A program made the position numbers and the translations under genes. From a virus: a DNA stretch of 27,078 nt. A model generated the notes under the pieces. The model was not told the origin of the DNA. It saw nothing but the letters and a program-made list of their open reading frames with translations, and ran no database searches. Of this stretch, positions 6,140 to 12,422 are shown piece after piece (within the stretch, counting starts at the first letter, position 1; each line of letters starts with the position of its first letter). The DNA is taken from positions 1 through 27,078 of the IMG/VR virus record IMGVR_UViG_3300003322_000846; one strand, given 5' to 3'.

Positions 6140-9100
6140 GTGGCGCTCGCCCACTACCGGGCCAAGTTCTGGTTCCCCACCGCAGAAATCGCCCCCAACA
6201 TCACCGCCCGCGTCTTCCTGCACGACACGAACGTCTTCGCCCCCCTCTACACCGACGCCACCGGGACAGTCCCCCAGCCCAACCCCACCCGCACCGACGC
6301 GCAGGGCTTCGTGGACTTCTGGGCCGAGGAAGGCCAGTACTGGCTGCACATCGACTCCGAGGCGTTCGAGATCAGCGTGGGCGGCTCCGGACAGAACGCC
6401 ACCGAACAGTGGGTCCTGGCGCAGATCAGCGCGCACGACGCCGACACCACCGACGTCCACGGCATCGCCGACACCGGCCAGCTCGCCACGGACACCGACG
6501 TCGCCGCCGTCACCACCGCCCTCCAGCAGCACACCCAGCGCACCACGAACGTCCACGGGATCGCGGACACCAGCGTCCTGGAGACGCAGACCGGCGCGCA
6601 GGCGAAAGCCAACGCCGCCCAGCAGAACGCGCTGGCCGCGCTGACCGCCCACGACGCCGACACCACCGACGTCCACGGCATCGCGGACACCAGCCAGCTC
6701 CTGACTCAGGCGGACATCGACGGCCTCGCCACGCACGCCGAGGTCCAGGCGGTGGCCGACAGCCTCACCGCGCACGAGGTCGACACCACCAACGTCCACG
6801 GGATCACCGACACCACCCAGCTCGCCACTCGCGCCGATCTCGACGGCCTCGCGACCCGCACCGACGTCCAGGCGGTGGCCGACGACCTCGCCGCGCACGA
6901 GGCCGCGACCACGGACGTCCACGGGATCGCCGACACGAGCGTCCTGGAGACACAGGCCGGCGCACAGGCGAAGGCGAACGCCGCACGGGACGCGGCGATC
7001 GCCGACGCGGACGGGAGGTACCTCCCCCTCACCGGCGGGACCGTCACCGGGACGATCCGCTCCGAGGACGACTCACCCTCCACCGCCGCGTTCTCCGGCC
7101 GCCTGCCTGCGGACGCCGCCGACCGGTGGACCACCAGCGTCGACGGCACCATGCAATGGGGACCCGGAGGCACCACCGCGCCGGACACGACCCTCTCGCG
7201 CAGCGCGGCCGGGGAACTCAGTCTCGACGGCGGGCTGACCCTGGAGGGCCACAATCTGACCCTCGTGCGGGAGGACGGGACCGGCGCCTACCGGCTGCGC
7301 GTCACAGGAGGAGGACTGGACTTCGAGATCGGCGGCCTGGACCTCTTTTTCTCCCGCTTCGCCAACCCCGACTTCACCGGCGCACAGAACGTCCTCATCC
7401 GCCTGGAGTCGGCCGGCACCCACCTCGTCGGCCACACCATCCTGGGCTCCACCCCGTATGACGTGATCTTCGAGTTCGACACGGCCGAGGCGCTGGCGAC
7501 GATCCACGGAGATCTGACGGTCACCGGGGTGACCACCATCAGCGGCTACGCCACCGACGCCGCCGTCCAGGCGGTGGCCGACGACCTCGCCGCGCACGAG
7601 GCCGCGACGACCAACGTCCACGGGATCGCCGACACCAGCCAGCTCCTGACTCAGGCGGACATCGACGGCCTCGCCACGCACGCCGAGGTCCAGGCGGTGG
7701 CCGACAGCCTCACCGCGCATGAGGCCGACACCACCAACGTCCACGGGATCGCCGACACCAGCGTCCTGGAGACACAGACCGGCGCCCAGACGAAAGCCAA
7801 CGCCGCACGGGACGCCGCCATCGCCCAGGCGGCGACGGACGCCGCCGGCCTCTACCTCAACCGCACCACGGGCGGCACGGTCCAGGGAACCATCACCGAA
7901 TCGGCTGCCTCCGCGACCGCGAGCGCCTACCGCACCCAGGTGAGCGGGGATGCCGTCCCGCGCTGGGAGGTGCGTATCGACGGCAGCGCCCGCTGGAGCA
8001 ACGGCACCGACGCGGCGGACGTCGTGGTCGCGCGCACCGCCGCCGGAGTACTCACCCTCACCGGCTCCCTGGACGCCGTCCTGACCGCCGCCTCCACCAT
8101 CGGACTGGGCACGCGGGTGAGCGGGGACACCCAGGACCGGTTCAGCGTGCTCGCGGACGGCACCCTCGTCTGGGGATCCGGCACAGGAATGCCCGATCTC
8201 CAGCTCCGCCGTCTGTCCGCCGGGGTCCTCCAGGTCGACCAGGGTTTCCGGGTGCAGGGCACGACCACCCTGGCGGGCCTGCTCCAGTTCCTGCGCGCCG
8301 CTTCCACGGATGTCGCCATCGCCTCTCAGGTGAGCGGTGAGGGCTTCGACCGGTTCCGGCTCACGGCTGCCGGTCTGATGGAGTGGGGACCGGGGACCGC
8401 CGCGCGGGACGTGAACCTGTCCCGGGAGGCGGCAGGCACTCTCGCGCTGCACGCCGGGGGGCTGCGTGTGTACCGCGCGACGGCCGGCGAGGTGGCGTTC
8501 AGCGCGCGGGTGGAGGGCGACACCCAGTCCCGCTGGTACGTGCTGGCCGACGGCTCGATGACGTGGGGACCCGGCGGCAGCACCGTCCAGGACATCGGGC
8601 TGGGACGGACAGCGGCGGGCATCCTGACCCTGACCGGAGCCGCTCTGGCGCAGGTGCGTGCGGCCACGACGGACGCCGTGCGGGACGTGCGCGTGAGCGG
8701 GGACACGCAGCCGCGTTTCTACCAGGTCGCCACGGGTCAGATGTACTGGGGGCCGGGGAACGCGTCGCTGGACACGCTCCTGTACCGGGATCAGCCCGGC
8801 AGCCTGGTCACCGACGGCAACTTCACGGTGAACGGGCAGCTTTTCGTCAACGGCACCACCGAGACGACCGGTACCAGCGCAGCCACCGGCTTCACCGTCG
8901 CCAGCCAGCGCATGCGGCGCAAGGCCGGGACCACCTACGTCAATGTCTCCCTCAACGTCACCACCGCCCTCACCACCCCCGGCGGCACCAGCGGGAACGT
9001 CAACCCCGACGTCACCATGTGCACGGTTCCCGCGAACTGGCGGCCGGGGGAGGATCTCTACACGAGCGTCACCACCGGGGTGGGACACGGCACCATCCGC

Positions 9101-9196
9101 ATCGCGACGACCGGCGTGGTACAGCTGATCACCTGGATTCCGAGCCAGTCGGTAGCGGCCGGCGCTGTCATGTTCTTCACCTACACCTTCCAGTGA
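6140..9196 (+). CDS. Repeat-built phage fibre
   Basis: This 1018-residue protein is a long, probably trimeric, virion fibre. Residues 1-95 form an N-terminal attachment domain (AHYRAKFWFPTAEIAPNITARVF). Seven copies of a motif H-x3-TT-[DN]-VHGI-[AT]-DT follow, five in residues 98-275 and two around 480-560, linked by Ala-rich helical stretches. About six repeats then read [RQ]V-SG-[DE]-x-RW/RF...DG-x3-WG-x-G...L-x-R-x-AAG-x-L, roughly between 310 and 890. The end (about 905-1018) is a compact beta domain rich in Thr and is the likely tip. The GTG has GGAGG (6130-6134) five bases before it; another GTG two bases earlier is out of frame. Its location between tail tube and connector genes is unusual for a tail-tip fibre, so it may be a capsid or side fibre. 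Confidence 0.8.
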   Translation: MALAHYRAKFWFPTAEIAPNITARVFLHDTNVFAPLYTDATGTVPQPNPTRTDAQGFVDFWAEEGQYWLHIDSEAFEISVGGSGQNATEQWVLAQISAHDADTTDVHGIADTGQLATDTDVAAVTTALQQHTQRTTNVHGIADTSVLETQTGAQAKANAAQQNALAALTAHDADTTDVHGIADTSQLLTQADIDGLATHAEVQAVADSLTAHEVDTTNVHGITDTTQLATRADLDGLATRTDVQAVADDLAAHEAATTDVHGIADTSVLETQAGAQAKANAARDAAIADADGRYLPLTGGTVTGTIRSEDDSPSTAAFSGRLPADAADRWTTSVDGTMQWGPGGTTAPDTTLSRSAAGELSLDGGLTLEGHNLTLVREDGTGAYRLRVTGGGLDFEIGGLDLFFSRFANPDFTGAQNVLIRLESAGTHLVGHTILGSTPYDVIFEFDTAEALATIHGDLTVTGVTTISGYATDAAVQAVADDLAAHEAATTNVHGIADTSQLLTQADIDGLATHAEVQAVADSLTAHEADTTNVHGIADTSVLETQTGAQTKANAARDAAIAQAATDAAGLYLNRTTGGTVQGTITESAASATASAYRTQVSGDAVPRWEVRIDGSARWSNGTDAADVVVARTAAGVLTLTGSLDAVLTAASTIGLGTRVSGDTQDRFSVLADGTLVWGSGTGMPDLQLRRLSAGVLQVDQGFRVQGTTTLAGLLQFLRAASTDVAIASQVSGEGFDRFRLTAAGLMEWGPGTAARDVNLSREAAGTLALHAGGLRVYRATAGEVAFSARVEGDTQSRWYVLADGSMTWGPGGSTVQDIGLGRTAAGILTLTGAALAQVRAATTDAVRDVRVSGDTQPRFYQVATGQMYWGPGNASLDTLLYRDQPGSLVTDGNFTVNGQLFVNGTTETTGTSAATGFTVASQRMRRKAGTTYVNVSLNVTTALTTPGGTSGNVNPDVTMCTVPANWRPGEDLYTSVTTGVGHGTIRIATTGVVQLITWIPSQSVAAGAVMFFTYTFQ
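6686..6774 (+). repeat. 89-bp direct repeat, copy 1 (in fibre gene)
   Basis: These 89 bases are identical to 7631-7719. They encode the DTSQLLTQADIDGLATHAEV to SLTAH part of the VHGI repeat unit. The copies are 945 bp apart, a multiple of three, so recombination between them would remove or duplicate 315 codons in frame. Confidence 0.9.
7631..7719 (+). repeat. 89-bp direct repeat, copy 2 (in fibre gene)
   Basis: Second copy of the exact 89-base repeat at 6686-6774, same strand. Sequence just before it is also near-identical to fibre sequence at about 6872-6920, which shows that the second repeat block arose by duplication of the first. Confidence 0.9.
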
Positions 9197-9207
9197 CCGC
9201 CTCCCGT

Positions 9208-9222
9208 CCCCACCCCGTGGGG
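9208..9222 (+). terminator. Small hairpin after the fibre gene
   Basis: CCCCAC (9208-9213) pairs with GTGGGG (9217-9222) around a CCC loop, 11 bases after the fibre stop. The stem is only 6 bp, so this is a weak candidate. A -10-like TAGGCT (9229-9234) follows, without a clear -35 element. Confidence 0.3.
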
Positions 9223-9271
9223 GCTGGCTAGGCTGGCATCTCGACCGCCCCTCTGTCCGGGAGGACCGCCC

Positions 9272-10144
9272 ATGCCCGTCATCAATCCCACCCCGGGCGC
9301 CCCCATCACGCCTGATGACGGCGGCCCGTGCGCCTGGCCGCTGGACACCACGTGCTGCCCCGGCTGGCCCGCAGACCCCGCCGACTGGAGCCCGCAGCAC
9401 ACCCTGGCCGTGGAGATCGCCACGGACACCCTGTGGCGCCTGACAGCGGGGCAGTACGGACTGTGCCCCGAACTCATCCGCCCCTGCCGACGCGCCTGCG
9501 CCCCGGACCGCTACGGCACCGGTTTCCTGTGGGACCGGGGCACCTTCCCCCTCGACCCCTACGTCTACAACGGGAAGTGGTTCAACTTCGGCTGCGGGTG
9601 CGGCCCCGAGGACTGCTCCTGCTCCCCCCTGTGCGTCCTGGAACTGCCGGGGGATGCGAACAGCGTCGTAGAGGTGAAGATTGACGGCGAGGTGCTCGAT
9701 CCCGCCCAGTACCGGCTGGACCGCCGGCCGGGCAAGGCGCGGCTGATGCGGCAGGGCGGTCCCTCCGGTCCGTGCTGGCCGACCTGCCAGAACCTCGCCG
9801 TGGACGACAACCAGCCCGGTACGTTCTCGGTCCTGTACCTGCGGGGGAAAGCGGTCCCGGCCGCAGGGCAGCGGGCGCTGGGCGCGCTCGCCTGCGAGAT
9901 CTACAAACAGTGCACGGGCGCGGCTGGGTGCCGGCTGCCCGAACGCGTGCAGACCGTCACCCGCGAAGGGATCACGTACGACATGTTCGACCCGGCCGAA
10001 TGGCTCGACCAGGGACTGACAGGACTGCGGGAGGTGGACACGTGGCTGCGCGCCGTCAATCCCCACCGCCTCTACCAGGCCCCCGGCGTGTTCTCCCTCG
10101 ACATCTCCCCCGCCCCTTCCAGCGCCCGGGGATACACCCTGTGA
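9272..10144 (+). CDS. Head-to-tail adaptor
   Basis: This 290-residue protein looks like the actinophage head-tail adaptor that sits under the portal and joins it to the tail. The signature is the opening CAWPLDTTCCPGW, then a helical stretch (HTLAVEIATDTLWRLTAGQYGLCP), the RPCRRAC motif, and a C-terminal helix with GLREVDTWLRAVNP. It has 16 cysteines, including the cluster GCGCGPEDCSCSPLC, so metal binding or disulfide bonding is likely. GGGAGG (9259-9264) lies seven bases before the ATG. Its stop overlaps the next start (GTGA), which couples the two proteins. Adaptors normally follow the capsid gene directly; here about 7 kb of tail tube and decoration genes intervene. Confidence 0.75.
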   Translation: MPVINPTPGAPITPDDGGPCAWPLDTTCCPGWPADPADWSPQHTLAVEIATDTLWRLTAGQYGLCPELIRPCRRACAPDRYGTGFLWDRGTFPLDPYVYNGKWFNFGCGCGPEDCSCSPLCVLELPGDANSVVEVKIDGEVLDPAQYRLDRRPGKARLMRQGGPSGPCWPTCQNLAVDDNQPGTFSVLYLRGKAVPAAGQRALGALACEIYKQCTGAAGCRLPERVQTVTREGITYDMFDPAEWLDQGLTGLREVDTWLRAVNPHRLYQAPGVFSLDISPAPSSARGYTL

Positions 10145-10668
10145 CCACTCCCCCGATCCTCCTGCCCGCCGACGCCGATCCCGTCCTTGGCCCGATGCTG
10201 GACCAGTTCGTGACCTGCGTGTGCGCGGAACTCCAGGCCGCCGAACGGCCGGCGTGCGCGTGCTGTCTCGTGTGGGGCAACACCATCCCTCCCGCCACTT
10301 TCTGCGACTGCGACTGCAACGGGGGCAGCGGGCAGGCGTGGGTGAGGGTGGTGCGGTGGGATCCTTCCGCCACCGTGAACCAGGCCGTGCGCCGCAAGTG
10401 CCAGCCGTGGCGCTACCGGGTGTGGCTGGAGGCCGGGGTCTACCGGTGCGTCGCCGCTGTCTCCGACCCCCACAGCGGCCAGCCGCCCACCTGTGAGCAG
10501 CGCGCGGCCGACGCGTGGGCGCTCCTCACGGATGCCCGCCTGCTGCGCCAGGCCGCCTCCTGCTGTGCGGCGTTCCAGGGCAAACAGGTGGACTTCGTCT
10601 CGCAGGATCCCACGCAGGTGGCGGGCGCCTGCTCGGGGGTGGCGCTCCAGTTCACGGTGGATCTGTGA
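10141..10668 (+). CDS. Tail terminator or head-tail stopper, Cys-rich
   Basis: A 175-residue protein translated from GTG 10141, overlapping the adaptor stop by four bases. It resembles the actinophage protein that follows the adaptor and closes the head-tail joint. Features are CVCAELQAAERPACACCLVWG, the FCDCDCNGGSGQAWVRVV segment, a W-rich beta region and the final helix-strand DARLLRQAASCC ... GVALQFTVDL. Fourteen of 175 residues are cysteine. Whether it is the stopper (neck) or the tail terminator cannot be settled by eye; both sit at this point in gene order. A strong terminator follows directly, ending the connector pair. Confidence 0.65.
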   Translation: MTTPPILLPADADPVLGPMLDQFVTCVCAELQAAERPACACCLVWGNTIPPATFCDCDCNGGSGQAWVRVVRWDPSATVNQAVRRKCQPWRYRVWLEAGVYRCVAAVSDPHSGQPPTCEQRAADAWALLTDARLLRQAASCCAAFQGKQVDFVSQDPTQVAGACSGVALQFTVDL

Positions 10669-10671
10669 GCC

Positions 10672-10708
10672 GGGTGCGGGGCGGCGTTTCCCCGGCCGCC
10701 CCGCACCC
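10672..10708 (+). terminator. 14-bp terminator after the connector genes
   Basis: GGGTGCGGGGCGGC (10672-10685) pairs perfectly with GCCGCCCCGCACCC (10695-10708) around a 9-base loop that contains TTT. It starts three bases after the stop codon. The left arm recurs at 15718-15733, at the far end of the accessory block. Confidence 0.75.
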
Positions 10709-10728
10709 CTGGCGGGCATCCTGAAGGG

Positions 10729-10914
10729 ATGGACCACGACCTGGAGCAGCACGTCCTGCTGATCACCGTCACCGCGCAGCGCGGCGACCGCAGCGCGGTG
10801 CGCCTCATGAGCGTGATGCGGTCGATGCTCTCCCATCCCCAGTACCACCGCCTCCACCCGGTGTTCACCGCCGAGACGTTCCCCGCCGCGCGTCCTCTGC
10901 ACGGAGAGGGCTGA
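10729..10914 (+). CDS. Small hypothetical protein (61 aa)
   Basis: A 61-residue protein with no recognised family. It has a hydrophobic strand near the start (HVLLITVTAQRG) and an amphipathic helix (SAVRLMSVMRSMLSH). The start is uncertain because the Shine-Dalgarno-like AAGGG (10724-10728) touches the ATG with no spacing. An in-frame CTG lies at 10741, but that is 12 bases from the AAGGG. It is the first gene of the accessory block and is followed by a promoter. Confidence 0.5.
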   Translation: MDHDLEQHVLLITVTAQRGDRSAVRLMSVMRSMLSHPQYHRLHPVFTAETFPAARPLHGEG

Positions 10915-10938
10915 CACCCCCCGGGGGTCTGTTATGGT
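10911..10938 (+). promoter_or_regulatory. Promoter P1 of the accessory block
   Basis: CTGACA (10911-10916) and TATGGT (10933-10938) with a 16-base spacer fit an actinobacterial sigma-70-type promoter. The -35 overlaps the end of the previous gene. The spacer holds the palindrome ACCCCCCGGGGGT (10916-10928). Initiation would fall near 10945, inside the shared element described next, 30 bases before the ATG at 10975. Confidence 0.6.
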
Positions 10939-10954
10939 TCGGGTACACGGTACG
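10930..10954 (+). repeat. 25-base shared promoter-region element, copy 1
   Basis: These 25 bases match 12378-12402 with a single C/T difference at 10940. They include the -10 TATGGT and the downstream GTACACGGTAC (10943-10953), a pair of GTAC half-sites three bases apart. Conservation beyond the -10 suggests a protein-binding site over the start point. Confidence 0.75.
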
Positions 10955-10974
10955 AACCGAGACCCGGAGACGTC

Positions 10975-11421
10975 ATGACCGATCCCATCGACCTCGTCAA
11001 GATCATCCCGTTCGCGTGGCCCTACGAGTACCTCGCCCCGCTGGAGAAGGCCGCGGCCACCCAGCCCCGGCGTCATCCCTCGTTCGCGGACGAACCCGCC
11101 TACCCGGGACGCCGGCTCGCCTCCACGGCCGTCAGGGATCTCCTGGAGTACGCCGGGCAGATCATGCTGGACGCCGCGCTGGCCCAGGACACCACCCCCG
11201 CCCAGTCCGGGCACCTCATCGGCGCGCACGCCATCTACACGCACGCAGCCGGGATGGTGCGGGACATGATCCTGGACGAGGAGGGCGGCTACGTGGACGC
11301 CAAGGAGTACCCGGACCTGTGGGGAGTCATCGCCTCCGGTGACACCGTCGCCGCCCTCGGCTGGTGGGGACACCTCAACGTGTGCCACACCCTCACCGTG
11401 GCGGGCATCTCCCTCCAGTGA
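10975..11421 (+). CDS. Hypothetical protein (148 aa) of the accessory block
   Basis: A 148-residue, mostly helical protein that I do not recognise. It begins MTDPIDLVKIIPFAWPYEY. It contains a helix-rich middle with several histidines (GHLIGAHAIYTHAAGMVRDM), an acidic turn (DEEGGYVDAKEYPDLW) and a Trp-rich end (AALGWWGHLNVCH). GGAGA (10966-10970) precedes the ATG by four bases. It has its own promoter (P1), which suggests independent timing. The histidine pattern hints at metal binding, but no known motif is complete. Confidence 0.65.
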   Translation: MTDPIDLVKIIPFAWPYEYLAPLEKAAATQPRRHPSFADEPAYPGRRLASTAVRDLLEYAGQIMLDAALAQDTTPAQSGHLIGAHAIYTHAAGMVRDMILDEEGGYVDAKEYPDLWGVIASGDTVAALGWWGHLNVCHTLTVAGISLQ

Positions 11422-11484
11422 CCACCCCCGAGACATGGCAGGCGTTCAGCACTGCCCGGCACGAGAGATCCAGGAGGAACCCCG

Positions 11485-11715
11485 GTGAAGCACTGTAAGC
11501 GCGTGGTGGGCATGGAGCAGGTGGGGGACGAGATCACGGTCCACTACCGCACCGACCTGCGTCCCGTGCTCTCCTACGTGGTGCTCGCGGTGGTCGCCGC
11601 CGTGCTCCTGGCGGTTGCCGCCGCCTGTGACGGCGACCGCAACGGCCTGCACCAGGGCCCCGACGACGAGTTCCCCCAGTACCGGCGCGTCCAGCAGCAG
11701 GACCCCGCCGGTTAG
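11485..11715 (+). CDS. Small single-pass membrane protein (76 aa)
   Basis: A 76-residue protein with one clear transmembrane helix (LSYVVLAVVAAVLLAVAAAC, about residues 29-48). The N-terminal 28 residues are mixed-charge and the tail is acidic and hydrophilic (GDRNGLHQGPDDEF). A perfect AGGAGG (11472-11477) lies seven bases before the GTG. The cysteine ending the helix is not at the N-terminus, so this is not a lipoprotein. No family is recognised. A role in superinfection exclusion, membrane anchoring or lysis timing would be guesswork. Confidence 0.65.
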   Translation: MKHCKRVVGMEQVGDEITVHYRTDLRPVLSYVVLAVVAAVLLAVAAACDGDRNGLHQGPDDEFPQYRRVQQQDPAG

Positions 11716-11846
11716 TCCTTGCAGACGGGAAGGGGCGGACAGCCAGGTAAGAAGGAGTGGCAAGGCGCCGGGCTGATCGGGCGTCCCCGGTCGGAATGCC
11801 GCTCCTCCCCCTCCCTTTGATTCACCTTGGCCGGAAAGGAATTGAC

Positions 11847-12125
11847 ATGGCGTCAGGAAAACGGAAGCGCAAGTCCGTCATACCCAAGGACGTGCGGCGC
11901 GCGCGGGTCAACCAACGCGCACGGGAGGTCATCAAAGAAGTCGTCCAGCCGGAAGAAGGGCTGCGGATGCTGAACGGCGGCCAGTTGGCGCCGGAATCGG
12001 AGGAACGCGTCCGGGCGGCGCTGTTCCGGCGCTTCGGGCCCTCTCTGGCGTTGCGGAAAGGCCTGAATCAGCCGGGAGTGACGATCAGCGTCCCCGATGA
12101 CCTGCCTTCGCCGGGGGCCGTCTAG
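11847..12125 (+). CDS. Small basic protein (92 aa)
   Basis: A 92-residue protein starting MASGKRKRKSVIPKDVRRAR. The N-terminal third is strongly basic and resembles a nucleic-acid-binding tail. The middle is helical (VNQRAREVIKEVV; SEERVRAALFRRFG). The end is a proline-bounded strand (GVTISVPDD). GGAAAGGA lies just before ATG 11847. An upstream in-frame GTG at 11757 is possible, but it would add a region with no coding character. The very strong terminator at 12134-12189 begins nine bases after its stop. No family is recognised. Confidence 0.65.
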   Translation: MASGKRKRKSVIPKDVRRARVNQRAREVIKEVVQPEEGLRMLNGGQLAPESEERVRAALFRRFGPSLALRKGLNQPGVTISVPDDLPSPGAV

Positions 12126-12133
12126 GACCGGCC

Positions 12134-12189
12134 GGCACGTCAGAGGGGCCGCTCCCCCGGAGTGCGGGGAGCGGCCCCTCTGACGTGCC
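12134..12189 (+). terminator. 24-bp perfect-stem terminator
   Basis: The 24 bases 12134-12157 pair without mismatch with 12166-12189 around an 8-base loop. This is the strongest hairpin in the window. The sequence after it (GCGTCCCTC) is C/T-rich but not a U-tract. It separates the first four accessory genes from the next promoter. Confidence 0.85.
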
Positions 12190-12356
12190 GCGTCCCTCAC
12201 AGTGCACGGCATGCCGAATGACGCGGGCAGTCCGGTGGCAGACCACCACCCGGTCGGTAGCGGCCGGTGTGCTCGCGGTGGGTGATGAGGTGCGCGTGAC
12301 GGCCACCGTCATCAACCCGGTGTTCGCCGTCACATAACCTCTGGCGTTCCCGCACG
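12190..12356 (+). other. Non-coding gap with a doubtful 39-codon reading frame
   Basis: Between the terminator and promoter P2 no convincing gene is present. One reading frame, ATG 12218 to TAA 12335-12337, would encode 39 residues. Its stretch LAVGDEVRVTATVINPVF looks protein-like, but no ribosome site precedes it. It could be a remnant of a gene or chance. Otherwise I see nothing in this stretch. Confidence 0.3.
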
Positions 12357-12386
12357 TTGCCTCGCGCGGTGCGGGAGTGTTATGGT
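12357..12386 (+). promoter_or_regulatory. Promoter P2 of the accessory block
   Basis: TTGCCT (12357-12362) and TATGGT (12381-12386), spaced 18 bases, precede the 489-residue gene. The -10 and the bases after it are nearly identical to those of P1. Initiation near 12393 would leave a leader of about 30 bases before ATG 12423. Confidence 0.6.
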
Positions 12387-12402
12387 TTGGGTACACGGTA
12401 CG
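12378..12402 (+). repeat. 25-base shared promoter-region element, copy 2
   Basis: Second copy of the element at 10930-10954, with one mismatch (T at 12388). It again spans the -10 and the GTACACGGTAC core (12391-12401) at the same distance from the -10. Sequence on both sides has diverged, which points to selection on this site. Confidence 0.75.
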
Positions 12403-12422
12403 GAGAGAGGGAAGGACCCACC

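Noticed and set aside
6431-7810. CRISPR-like array suggested by regular repeats
   Set aside because: The repeats are coding, in frame, and encode the fibre VHGI units; spacers are not unrelated sequence.
7073-10066. 997-residue open frame on the - strand across fibre and adaptor genes
   Set aside because: Antisense shadow of two well-supported + strand genes; crosses a gene boundary and a hairpin.
12218-12337. 39-codon + strand frame in the gap before promoter P2
   Set aside because: Protein-like in part, but no ribosome site and too short; kept only as a note in the gap entry.
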